From Cyrtodaria siliqua (Eukaryota > Mollusca > Bivalvia > Adapedonta > Hiatellidae), in NCBI GenBank assembly GCA_037043455.1, contig JAWPHD010003243.1, forward strand, positions 1 to 64,000: a DNA stretch of 64,000 nucleotides. The letters are read 5' to 3'. Made by a program: the position numbers and the translations under genes. The notes under the pieces are model-generated. The model saw only the letters and a program-made list of their open reading frames with translations. It did not search any database and was not told the origin of the DNA. This document shows, piece after piece, positions 34,790 through 45,905 of this stretch. Position 1 is the first letter of the stretch. Each line of letters starts with the position of its first letter.

Positions 34790-34920
34790 ACTTCCTTTAA
34801 CCTGTTGGCCTTATTGCCTACCGACCGTTCAAAGTCGGTAACGCAGTCTTCATTTCACCACTATGCGGGTCTACCATGTCATTGCGTTTGGGTACTGTGA
34901 TTTCTATAGGACCATATTCT
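34790..34920 (-). mobile_element. Retroelement terminal motif (ACCGACTTTGAACGGT)
   Basis: GGCCTTATTGCCTACCGACC, CAAAGTCGGTAACGCAG and TGTCATTGCG are the reverse complement of the ends at about 23350-23520. It is probably the rest of the element whose other part is at 33927-34512. Confidence 0.55.
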
Positions 34921-35710
34921 CATGTTTATAAAGCAATAGAAAGCCAAAACGCAATTACAGGAAGGAAACCTTTGCACATACACAATATAGAAATTATAAA
35001 ACTATAAATCATGTATCGGAACTGCCAGTGGAAAACTAAGAGATGACATATAGAGGATTTTACATGAGTGCCCGTTTATTATTGAATTTATTAAACGAGT
35101 TTGACGGACGCACGCACAGACACGGGAGAGCGCGCGCACGCACACATTGACATATGTACATGGCATACACAAACGAACAAAGTCGGTGCACATTATCATA
35201 GCATTATAGTATGGTCGGTGAAATTGCCTTGTATGAATGTCATGCAAACAATTCAGTACAAACAATAAAGGGGCGGAGCTTTACGTCCAATACATGTATG
35301 GAAGTTAGAGCACAGACAGCACGCGTGGACAGGGGCACTGAGTATACAATACCATACTACAAACAAATATAGAGCTAGTATAAGATCGTTGGATAGGCCT
35401 TTACAAGATTTTTCTATGTTTAGCGTCATTGGGCTCGTAGGTTTTTGAATGGCTGGGCTAAACAAAATGACATGCATATGAAAACGATCAACTACATCAA
35501 TTCCTAATTGGAATAAACAAAATGTATTAAATGTATATGGTTTCAGTTAGAAAACAAATATATTTGTTTATGTGCCTGTCTTTCATGGACATAGGAAAGT
35601 TTCAAAACATTATCCACGCCCAATTAAGCTTAAACATACATTATCATATGGAACAAAGTAGTACTTTTTGTGTCGCCTTTTCGAAGAAAATGCGATACAT
35701 AGGGATCACT
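34921..35710. other. Gene-free stretch within the spacer of the inverted pair
   Basis: No recognisable coding sequence. A short alternating purine-pyrimidine run (CGCGCGCACGCACACA) lies near 35131-35146 and could favour Z-DNA. Confidence 0.4.
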
Positions 35711-36116
35711 TTGTCCGTCCGTCCGTCCGTCCGTTAGTCTGTCAGTTCGTCACAAACTTAACGTTGGCTTTAACTTTGTCATTTCTCCATATTTCTTCAT
35801 CAAACTTTCCATATATACTCAGCATGACCACATCAACATGACCATACTAAAATGTAAAGGTCAAGTCACACTAAAGGTCATTATATGGGTTAATACGCAA
35901 ACTTAACTTTGCCTATAATTATCTCATTTCTCCACATTTCTTCATCAAACTTTCAATATATACTCGTCATGACCGCATCAACATGACCATACTAAAATGT
36001 AAAAGGTTAAGGTCACACTGAAGGTCATTATATGGGTTAATACGAAAACTTAACGTTGCCTATAACTTTCTCATTTCTCCATATTTCTTCATCAAACTTT
36101 CAATATATACTCATAA
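35711..36116 (-). repeat. Short satellite module (about 146-bp units), reversed, cut by the right arm
   Basis: A GTCCGTCCGTCCGTCCGTCC head (tail in the other orientation) is followed by almost three units containing CATTTCTCCATATTTCTTCA and GACCATACTAAAATGTAAA. The last unit stops abruptly where the right arm begins at 36117. Confidence 0.75.
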
Positions 36117-37978
36117 AATTTAGAGCAGAATGGAATGCGATTGGAATCAAAATCTCATACATAATGGCATTCTAATTCCATTCCATCCCAGGTTTTAGAC
36201 TATGCCGATTTATACACGGTGAAATTAAACCATAGGTTATGTACCTCGACACCGCAGTACAATTTTTCAAATAACTCACTGTAAAATAGTTAATTGTTGT
36301 TGCAATGTGTTAATCGCATGAAAAGATACTCTTCTTCTAAAAATCTTACACGAGCTTCATCGGATACTTTAACATAATTTAGGATTTCTATCATTGTCGC
36401 CATTTTGAATTCCGCAAGCAGTGTCAATAGATGGCGCTAATTAAAGAAAAACCACGTGACCACACATACCACATCATAATAGAAACTTAACACATCATAA
36501 TGAAAACAGACACATCATAATGTAAAGTGACCACATCATAATGAAAAGCGACCAAATCATAATGTAAAGTGACCACATCATAATAGAAACTTACCTCATC
36601 ATAATTGAAACAGACCACATAATAATGTAAAGTGACCACATCATAATGAAAAGCGACCACAACTTAATACAAAGTAACCACATCATAATGGAAAGTAACC
36701 ATATCATAATGAAAAGTGACCACAACATAATGTAAAGTGACCACATCATAATAGACACTTACCACATAATAATGAAAAGTGACCACATCATAATTAAAAC
36801 AGACCACATCATAATGTAAAGTGACCACATCATAATGTAAAGCGACCACATCATAATACAAAGTAACCACATCATAATGGAAAGTAACCACATCATAATG
36901 AAAAGCGACCACATCATAATGTAAAGTGACCACATCATAATAGACACTTACCACATCATAATGAAAAGCGACCACAACTTAATACAAAGTAACCACATCA
37001 TAATGGAAAGTAACCACATCATAATGAAAGTGACCACAACATAATGTAAAGTGACCACATCATAATAGACACTTACCACATAATAATGAAAAGTGACCAC
37101 ATCATAATTAAAACAGACCACATCATAATGTAAAGTGACCACATCATAATGTAAAGCGACCACATCATAATACAAAGTAACCACATCATAATGGAAAGTA
37201 ACCACATCATAATGAAAAGTGACCACATCATAACGTAAAGTGACCACATCATAATAGACAATTACCACATCATAATGAAAAGCGACCACAACTTAATACA
37301 AAGTAACCACATCATAATGGAAAGTAACCACATCATAATGAAAAGTGACCACAACATAATGTAAAGTGACCACATCATAATAGACACTTACCACATAATA
37401 ATGAAAAGTGACCACATCATAATTAAAACAGACCACATCATAATGTAAAGTGACCACATCATAATGTAAAGCGACCACATCATAATACAAAGTAACCACA
37501 TCATAATGAAAAGTGACCACATCATAATGTAAAGTGACCACATCATAATAGACACTTACCACATCATAATGAAAAGTGACCACATCATAATAGACACTTA
37601 CCACATCATAATTAAAAGTAACGACATCATAATGTAAAGTGACCACATCATAATGAAAAATGACCACATCATAATGACAAGTGACCACATCATAATGGAA
37701 AATGACCATCAAAGTCGTCTTTGGCGTTCCATAATATTTCACTAGAATAAAATCAGTTCAGAACTGTTTTAACGTCAACAATAACAAACCTTCAAGCGGT
37801 TTCGGCTTTAATTTTCCTATATAACTCTATGTAAACTTTGAGTTGTGTAGTGGCCATTTTTAATATTTGACGACAGCAAAAACAAACTCGACGTACTGTA
37901 GGCCAACCCAAAGAACATGTATATTTCATAGTATGTTGGTGGGTACATCCCAATTGACCACAAAGCTTCTCCATCAAG
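36117..37978 (-). mobile_element. Right arm of the giant inverted pair
   Basis: Reverse complement of 31620-33562 without the 774-bp insertion. Excluding satellite and insertion, both arms have about 610-620 bp of matching sequence. Its satellite is more than twice as long as the left one. Confidence 0.8.
36466..37712 (-). repeat. 20/21-bp minisatellite, right arm (about 60 units, with higher-order period)
   Basis: Same unit as 32665-33215 on the opposite strand. Variant units (TAGACACTTAC, AACTTAATACAAAG, TTAAAACAGACC) recur in a fixed order about every 310 bp (near 36660, 36970 and 37285), so the array grew by multi-unit duplication. Confidence 0.9.
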
Positions 37979-37982
37979 CTCA

Positions 37983-38125
37983 GTCAAGTGCATACCTAGA
38001 CATGTACAAATAACCAGCTCTGAGATCGGGATTCAAATTAAATATGCCAAATGCAGACCTAGAAATGAGCCCATAGACAGCTCTGATATCAGGATTCAAA
38101 ATAAATATGCCAAATACAGACCTAT
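37983..38125 (-). repeat. 63-bp repeat, two reversed units
   Basis: CAGCTCTGAGATCGGGATTC and AAATATGCCAAA are the reverse complement of the array at 38385-38800. Confidence 0.8.
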
Positions 38126-38384
38126 AAATGAAAACATAAAGTGCATGTAAGCACCGAGTGGAGGAGGGACTGGGAGGATGACTCAGGTGCCCAAGAATGT
38201 TTTTTTTAGGGTGGGGGCATCCCCTGAATTTGTTTTCATCTTTGGACTAAAATGCTGCCTTTGTAATATTAGGCTGATATTTGTCTGGAAAATAGATATT
38301 TTATGCCCCTCAAGCACCTTCTCCCCAACACACCCTCCCCCACCCAAAGTGGTAATTTTTCACTGTTATCCCACTCTCCACACT
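38126..38384. other. Spacer between inverted 63-bp arrays
   Basis: No gene is seen. C-rich words (CTCCCCCACCC) lie near 38330-38346. Confidence 0.5.
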
Positions 38385-38800
38385 CATTTCTAGGTCTGAA
38401 TTCGTCATATTTAATTTGAATCCCGATCTCAGAGCTGGCTATTGGCATATTTATTTTTGATTCCAGTTCTCAGAGCTAGCTATGAGTTAATTTTTAGGTC
38501 TGTATTTGGCAAATTTATTTTGAATCCCGATCTCAGAGCTGACTATGGGTTCATTTCTAGGTCTGTATTCGTCATATTTAATTTGAATCCCGATCTCAGA
38601 GCTGGCTATGGGTTCATTTCTAGGTCTGTATTTGTCATATTTATTTTGAATCTCGATCTCAGATAAGGCTATTGGTTGATGGTCTGAACTTGGCATAATT
38701 AATTCTCAGAGCTGTCTATGGTCTAATTTGTAGGTCTGTATTCCGCATAATTAATTTGAATTCCGAACTCAAATCTCGCTATGGGTTTATTTGTAGGTCT
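38385..38800 (+). repeat. 63-bp repeat array (about 6-7 units)
   Basis: The unit has TAGGTCTGTATTCGTCATA, TTTGAATCCCGATCTCAGAG and TGGCTATGGGTTCATTTC. Since 63 is a multiple of three, open frames run through it, but the product is only the repeat. Confidence 0.9.
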
Positions 38801-38985
38801 TTATAATCTCTTTATTAAGGTAATTCATTAAAAACAACACAACCAGCAATAACAAGTATTAAATACAACATGGTAAATAATAGCTACAATATATATCATT
38901 TTTATATATACATGTATCTGATATGAATAATGTTAACAAATATATACCGACATGCATTCATGATTATAGATGCTGTGACAAAATA

Positions 38986-39660
38986 TCATACCATGTTATT
39001 TTTCAATAAATATTGTTTGAATTGATATTTAAAGAACTTTAAATTTGATAATCGTTTAATGTCTGCGGGAATAACCACCGAATGGACAAACGTCCGTTTT
39101 AAATAGATTGTTTTTGGTCTTTTATTTACGATATATTTATTATCATTTGATCTTAAACAATAGATTTTATTTAATGATAGTGGAATAAGTTCTGAATACC
39201 ATAATCCCATTGGAATATTTGCATCTTCTTTGGAAAGTTAGCCATTTTAGATATTGAAAAATTTCCGGGGAATCTTTTTTAAGATTTTTTTGCAATATTA
39301 TTCTGGCAGCTCTATTCTGAAGTTTTGTTATTCTGTTAACTTCTGATGTGTTACTTTGTGACCATGTAATGCACTCGTAGTCAAATGTTAACGCTATATA
39401 CGAATCATAAAACAGTTTCTTTTAGTATTTGGCGTTAGATATAATTGTATTCGCTTTAGTAGCACTACTTTTGAAGCAAGTTTTGTTTGAAAAAAAATTA
39501 TTTGTATTTATTTTCCAAGTTAGAACATTATCAGTGTATATTGCAAGCAGTTTTTGAGAAGACACGTTAGTAATAGCAGTTGACCCAATATTAAAGACAC
39601 ATTTCCCAACTGAATTTAGTCGTTGAAAAATCATGGATAGCATGCTTTTTAACTGCTTAC
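38986..39660 (-). pseudogene. LINE reverse transcriptase C-terminal fragment (CR1/Jockey-like)
   Basis: From 39660 downwards the minus strand gives MLSMIFQRLNSVGKC, LLAIYTDNVLTWKI, then after frame breaks KLFYDSYIALTFDY, SEVNRITKLQNRAARIIL, and last RPKTIYLKRTFVHSVVIP and LSNLKFFKYQFKQYLLKNN. This order (thumb region, FDY, KLQNRAARI, RPKT..LKR) is the C-terminal end of ORF2 in CR1/Jockey-type non-LTR retrotransposons. The polymerase core and endonuclease are absent. At least two frameshifts make it non-functional. Confidence 0.85.
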
Positions 39661-39779
39661 TTCTCGCTGACTGATTACCACAGAGACATTATATTGAGGC
39701 CCCATCAGTTTTTTTCTTTTCATTTACTATAACCTTAGTTTTTGATATAAAATATATTGTAACTAAAAACACTATATTG

Positions 39780-40240
39780 TTAATTATGGGGGAGCATATA
39801 GTCGCCGCTTTATCCGTCCGTCCGTGTGTGCGTCCGTGTGTCACACGTTTTTATCCGGAGCATAACTCAGAAAATATGCTTGATTAAAGTTCGTGTTAAT
39901 GATTAGGACAATGAGACGGAGTGCAGCTCATAGGAACCATAACTCAAGCTTCACTACTTTTTTTAATTATCTCCCTTTTTTGAAAAATCTTATCCGGAGC
40001 ATAATAGAGTTCCGTACGGACTCATTTTGAATAAGGAAGCACTCACACTAAACATTATTTTTTTCTGCGTAACTTTCGGGATGCATATACGGTTCTACCG
40101 ATTCTCTTATTGTTATTATTAATATCAGAAAACAAACAACAACACACGAACTAGAAGTGATAATTTTACTACACCATATAGTAATATTAGTTCCACCTAT
40201 GGCCCCATATGAGGTTACTCCATACGGATTTGGTAACCAC
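39780..40240 (-). repeat. Satellite-type module end, reversed
   Basis: A TATGGGGGAGCATATAGTCG head and a TCCGTCCGTCCGTG run (about 39810-39835) resemble the tail of other modules read backwards. TATCCGGAGCATAA occurs twice (about 39852 and 39989), giving a unit of about 137 bp. The copy is decayed. No gene. Confidence 0.5.
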
Positions 40241-40284
40241 TATCTACACTTGTATTTTTGCAGAAGATTTTTTAAGATTTGTTA

Positions 40285-40735
40285 AATGAAACTGATAAGC
40301 CCCATTGCGGGGGCATTTATGACCTCAGGTGCACAATTCAAACTAACATATAATGATGCTTCACTTTCTCAGACTTAAAATCACATGTCCCTCACCGCTG
40401 TGTGTTCGATTCGTTTAGTATGTGAGTATCAAGATATCCAGCTTGCTTGCGGAACGTCGGTGCTTCTACTCAGGTGCGCGCCCGTGCACGAAAAAATGTA
40501 GGGTCTTCCTCCACCAATAAAAAGCTGGAATGTCGCCAAATGACCTTAGCTGTTGATGCAACTATAAAATCCAGTTTAATGAATTCATATAAGATTTGGT
40601 TGAATTCCGACAAGCAGTTTCTGAGAAAAAGTCGCCAGAAGCAAAAGATAACGACGACGACGGACAGACAACGGACGGACGACGGACGAAGAGTGATTTT
40701 AAAACATTACATTGAGCCTTCGGCTCAGGTGATCA
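40285..40735 (+). mobile_element. Short satellite-type module with C(TTCG)G-capped hairpin, containing a SINE
   Basis: A GCCCC-ATTGC-GGGGC hairpin stands near the start. A GACGGACAGACAACGGACGG run and a perfect stem TGAGCC-TTC-GGCTCA (40713-40727) stand at the end, followed by GGTGATCAAAAA. The layout equals that of module 1 but there is no tandem core; a SINE fills the middle. Confidence 0.55.
40437..40545 (+). mobile_element. SINE fragment (same family as 15463-15582)
   Basis: GCTTGCGGAACGTCGGTGC, CGCCCGTGCACGAAAA, GGGTCTTCCTCCACCA and AGCTGGAATGTCGCCA match the minus strand of the 15.5-kb copy. It extends further here (AATGACC, GTTGATGC), so the two copies are truncated at different points. 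Confidence 0.7.
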
Positions 40736-40745
40736 AAAACACTGA

Positions 40746-43139
40746 CAGATGACAACGATTTTTGAAATTTGAAATCCCGATGAGTTTCTTGCATTTGAGA
40801 TTCACTAAAACATGGCAGAGAAGTAACTGATAATAGAGTATATTGTGCTATAAATACAAAAACTATTAATTGTTAACACGGGTCTTTTAAGAAAATCCAT
40901 CTATACATAGTTGTTTTAACATATATACAAGTGCACATAAAATGCAAAACGGTTATAATTTTTACTACATTAATTTACACTCTTTATGGGAAGGGCCTCA
41001 TCCTTTGACAAAAGACTAATAATCTCAATTTCCTTGTGCAAATGTATTTCTAACAGCGATTTACAGTTACCTATAGAAATTCTCTCCCCGCATCCCACCC
41101 CCACCCCCCCCCCCCCCCCCCCCCCTCTCAAATACAATAGGCTCGAAATGTGTCTTTAAGTACAAGTTCAATTGCATTTTTAACCTTGTATTTTGTCCCA
41201 ATTACCATTTCTAGCTCGGTCTTGAATGTCGATCTACGTTTTCAGATCTCATAGCCAACTTCACAGACTCCAGATTTCGTCTTCTCGCGATATATCGCGC
41301 AGAGGTGTTAATTCATTCCAAAATTGCTCAGGCCATGGCCATTTTTTTACAACCTGTTGCTGCTGATATGAAATCTATATGAAATATATGCTAATATTAT
41401 ACTGATTCATCTAACACACAACATGTCTAATGTCTAATGACAGCGAAAATCAATATCGCACAGACGCTTCTGATATTGAACTTGTGATAATCATCTTTGT
41501 AAGTGGCTATACAATTACATGCATAACTTAGAGAAAAGAGGAGAAATATATTAATTCTGGGCTTATGTCACATAGTGTACTGCGTTGCAACACTGCTTGA
41601 TTATTGTCTGTGTTAGCCTGGAAGATTATGAAACGTGTGTCTTCTTATCATGCTTATCATATACTAATGTGTGCACATTTTATAATAAGTGGTTTCGTTT
41701 AAAATTTAACCTATTTTATTTATTATTCAAAATCTTGATATTGCTGTATATATACAGATTAAAATATTTTGTTTTAGTATATTATATCAGTGGGATTTAT
41801 TCCCAGCTAATAACATTAAACTGCTGTTGAAGCAGCATACATATGTACTTATTGCAGGTACATTATAAAACCTACATGCATAAGCTTACTTAAAATGTAA
41901 TAATGTCCATGAATACTAGTATACTTTGATATTACATATTTCTCGTTTAAGCTTTAATGCTTTTGCAACACTGCTACGGCCAAGGGTTTATTCCTGGATT
42001 ATTACAGCTCTTCATGGGACGTAGACTGGTTTTGTCGGGGATAATTCCCGGTTATAACAGCCGTAAACACTCTAAGTAATTTTTAATATTACGTTTATTT
42101 TTTTGCGAGCCACGCTGCCCTGCTTTGGCAGAATGGCTACATCTCTTCAGCTGACGTAGCTCGGCTATGTCGGGTTTTATTCCCGGTTATACTAGTAAAT
42201 ATTAAGAAGTTCTAATAACAAGCTTGTATTTTTACGATTTGCAAAAAGAACAACCAGTTAACAGTCTGAATGCGAGAAACAGAATGCCATTTATATTTCA
42301 CTGTGATAAGGGTCCCGGGTATAATTAATTGCCATCATTATTATCTATTATCTGACATCTGTATTAATAAGACTTAGGTAAGATATGTCTTTGCAAATCA
42401 TTCAGCCACACGGAGTCACAACCTCTGTAGCCTGCTATTCGCTATCTTATATTACATACGCATAGTAGCATTAATGATTCCCGCTGTTTAGTTAATATGG
42501 CTTTATAATGCGCGCCCTCTTTAGATAACGCATGTTTAAAGAGCGGTACATGTTATAGTCTTGCATTGAATAATTACAAATTGTTTATCATCTATTTTCA
42601 ATATTCGATTGATAATTAACTTTAACTCACTAATGCACTATTTAAAGAAATTTATCATGTACTTTATTCCGTAATTGTTTTCATATGTTCCATTGATTTA
42701 TTTTGATAACATGACATGACAGGGTGGAAAGAGCTGTTCCGTTGCCTTTGTGTCCGTTGAATGTCAATGGACATGAATTCTATAAACCGACAGGAGTTCC
42801 AGGGTTTGAGAAGTATCGTTCTTAAATGTCGCTGTATATTTGTGATGAACAATTTCATTTTGTTAGATGCTATTTTCTATGATTAAAATTTCCCATTGCT
42901 ATATTTGTACCATTCATATGAATAGTATAATTATTTAATGTGCACAATTATAGAAACTGAATCGTTTCGTTAATTTTGCAGTTTGATACTAGAATATTTT
43001 TATAACATTTAAGCGCATAGGCCCTATTATTAATATCCATTATATTTTACGCGGCAAATGCGTATTTGTTTCTCTCGAGAAACGTGTTACTGTTATCTAC
43101 ATATTTATCAATCTTATCTAAAGGAAATTAGCATCTAGC
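40746..43139. other. Gene-free region with a poly-C tract
   Basis: A run of more than 20 C lies at about 41105-41125. Two related segments near 41990-42060 and 42120-42195 share TTATTCCCGGTTATA-type words. AT-rich short frames are not convincing. No other structure is seen. Confidence 0.5.
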
Positions 43140-44122
43140 ATTTGTAGCATCTATAGCCACCGGATGTATCGCCTAGCCAGAGGTCAGGTGTACTGTCGGC
43201 GGCGGGTCTGTCCCGATTACTCGGCCTCGTTTGCCGACGGCGGCCAGCCTCCGGTCGTCAAAATTGCACTTTTATATTGAATTACAGCCAAGTTCGAACC
43301 ATAGCCCTGCAGACCCAGAGTTTTCCCAACATAGCCACTGGGTGCCTCGCCTAACAAGTGGTCAGGTCTACCGTCGGCGTCTGGTACGACCGGATTACCT
43401 GCCTCGTTTGCCGACAGCGATCAGCCTCATGTCGTCAAGATTGCACTTTTAAACTGATTTACAGCCAAGTTCGAGGCCCTGGCGCTGCAGAACCCGAGTT
43501 TTCCTGGCATATGTACCTGGTGCCTCGCCTAGCCTGAGGTGAGGTGTACCGTCGGTTGCTGGTTCGACCTGAGTACACGGCCTCGTTTGCCGACAGAGAC
43601 CAAAATCCGGTCGTCAAGATTGCACTTTTAAACTAAATTAGAACCTCCTCTCATCAAGCTCTATAACCGTGTTAAGTTTCAACCCTACCCTGCACTTTTA
43701 TATTGAATAACAGCCAAGTTCGAACCATGGCCCTGCAGACCCAGAGTTTTCCCAACATAGCCACTGGGTGCCTCGCCTAACAAGTGGTCAGGTCTACCGT
43801 CGGCGTCTGGTCCGACCGGATTACCTGCCTCGTTTGCCGACAGCGATCAGCCTCATGTCGTCAAGATTGCACTTTTAAACTGATTTACAGCCAAGTTCGA
43901 GGCCCTGGCGCTGCTGAACCCGAGTTTTCCTGGCATATGTACCTGGTGCCTCGCCTAGCCTTAGGTGAGGTGTACCGTCGGTTGCTGGTTCGACCCGAGT
44001 ACACGGCCTCGTTTGCCGACGGAGACCAAAATCCGGTCGTCAAGATTGCACTTTTAAACTAAATTAGAACCTCCTCTCATCAAGCTCTATAACCGTGTTA
44101 AGTTTCAACCCTACCCTGCACT
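43140..44122 (+). repeat. GC-rich 178-bp repeat with a 426-bp higher-order duplication
   Basis: Five units carry GCCTCGCCTA, GGTCAGGT, TACCGTCGG, GCCTCGTTTGCCGACAG and CGTCAAGATTGCACTTTTA at starts about 43168, 43348, 43525, 43773 and 43951. A larger block (43265-43690 and 43691-44118) is duplicated almost perfectly, including a 70-bp insert (TCCTCTCATCAAGCTCTATA). It is much richer in G+C and CpG than its surroundings. Open frames cross it, but the stop positions move with unit phase. Confidence 0.85.
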
Positions 44123-45130
44123 AGAACAAAAGTTATGTTATTGAACTTGGAGTAGGTCCCGGGACACTTTCCACAAAAGGTGTAATTGTCCAAGGCCATT
44201 CGTCTTCCATAATGATGCCCATTTTCACGAAACGTTAGCATGCAACCTGACCAAGCTCGTAACTTTAAAAAAGCACATGGCACTGCAGGCGGCAAAACTA
44301 TTCCGCGGAACACCCTTTCAGTTTTTATACCAGAAAAATCTGTATGCGACTACCCTGTATACCTTTATGTTTTTCTTTCTTCATAACGTAGGTCCCCTTT
44401 ACTAGCCGTTAGTGTCATTCCATTGAAATAGGACTAACATACATATAAACATTAGAACTAAAATAATCCTAAATAGTTTAACATGCAACTTTTAGTTTAA
44501 TATATGGACACTTTTATCTAGAGAGTGTGTCACATGCATAATATTCTGAACTTCGAATAAATGAGTATTGATTACAACATGTACTCGGCTTGTCATGTGT
44601 GTACTGATTAATTCACATATTTATCAATTATATATTTATTATTGTATAATAGCACAATATAGATAAAAGAGTAAACATATTAAACTGGAAGTTGCATGTT
44701 AGGACGGTGGTCTTGTACATGTTATCTGGAGGTCCCGGGTTCAGATTGATTGTGTGAAGTATCGGTAGAAAGAAAAAGAGAAATTAACACACAGAATGAT
44801 GCGATGACTTTCGTCGTTTCACAGAACCTGTATGAATGAGCCCTCTCCCTGGGCCTCAAAGAATTTTAAATATAAAAAAGTAAAACATTACAACAATTAT
44901 GTACAACTGAAGTTAGAACTTAAAATAGCAAATCTGACAAACCTAACCGCGTTTTAGACCCCTCACGCCTGGATCTGCACTTGGGATGAGGTTCAAATTT
45001 CTCCTTTCTAAGGTTGTTTTTATTCAATGTAGGTATAGTGGCCGCTTTCCATTATTGCGACCAATTACATCATGGAAACTGGTATTTCCATGTCTATATT
45101 CCGACATATTAAGCCGGGTTTTTTTGTAAA
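44123..45130. other. Gene-free stretch with a tRNA-like SINE trace
   Basis: At about 44697-44750 ACGGTGGTCTTGTACATG and GGAGGTCCCGGGTTCAGATT look like the anticodon and T-arm part of a tRNA-derived SINE also present at 45131. A minus-strand frame (44098-44313) is not recognised. The rest is AT-rich. Confidence 0.45.
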
Positions 45131-45200
45131 GGGCGACGTGGTACGGTGGATAGACGGTGGTCTTACAACCGGAAGATCCGGATTCAAGCCTCACCAGCAG
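45131..45200 (+). mobile_element. tRNA-derived SINE head
   Basis: GACGTGGTACGGTGGATAGAC (A-box position) and GATCCGGATTCAAGCCTC (B-box position) have tRNA spacing. Anticodon and acceptor stems are imperfect, so it is not called a tRNA gene. Confidence 0.55.
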
Positions 45201-45719
45201 TTTCCGAGATTCCTATAAGACATCTACCCCGCCCAGCTCCGCCTTATATTTTGACGAATGGGGAAGTTGGTTGTGGAGAGTGGTGTGCGTGTGTGGCGTG
45301 GGGGATTAGGGGTTGGAGTGGGGAGAATGTGTATGTGTGTGTGAGGGGTGGGGGCGTAGACTAATAAAATGGACAGCTTTGTTTTAATATTCTGACGTAT
45401 GATGATGCTCGCCAAATAAAAACATAAAAATGAAAAATAGCATTAATCGCATACAGTATATGTTGCCCAGTTGAGTTCCAAGATTCCAGCATGGACCATC
45501 AAAACACACATCAAGAAGTTGAAGAGTGATCGATCTTATTAACTATAGGCTGTTTTTTTTTCAGACTTTAGTGGGCGCTCAATATTGCCCCGATCAACGA
45601 AAACGCGCCTGCAGATGTTCACTGTGGCGCTCGTTATACTTTTTGACTGACAGTGCCGAGTCGAGTTAGAAAAGAAATGACATGATGTTCGTAGCCACCC
45701 CCAGTATCCGGATAAAACC

Positions 45720-45774
45720 ATGTCGGAGCAATACAACGAACGCCGATCACCCGATAGGGAAACAATTTCTTACG
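45720..45774 (+). CDS. Candidate first coding exon
   Basis: AAAACCATGT is a good start context, and the frame reads MSEQYNERRSPDRETISY before a possible donor (TAC followed by GTGTGT). The preceding 130 bp are GC-richer than the region and include CGCGCC and GGCGCTC words, as in a promoter. The frame stays open to 45905 if unspliced. I do not recognise the peptide. Confidence 0.22.
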
Positions 45775-45905
45775 TGTGTCTAAAAAGTAATGTTTGTGGA
45801 CACGTAAACGTATTTTTCAATCGGACTTTTGGGCGATATTTGTTTGTTAATATTACAATATGTATGGAGTTTGGTATATTGTTAGTTATAAGATCAACTT
45901 TTTAA

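Noticed and set aside
41095..41127. Poly-C tract as a functional element
   Set aside because: A simple homopolymer next to a purine-poor stretch; no context suggests function.
43231..44062. Open frames in the GC-rich repeat
   Set aside because: High GC lowers stop frequency; the frames simply follow the 178-bp unit and are not kept in all units.
45131..45200. Functional tRNA gene
   Set aside because: Good box spacing but mismatched stems, and a related truncated copy at 44697 points to a SINE.
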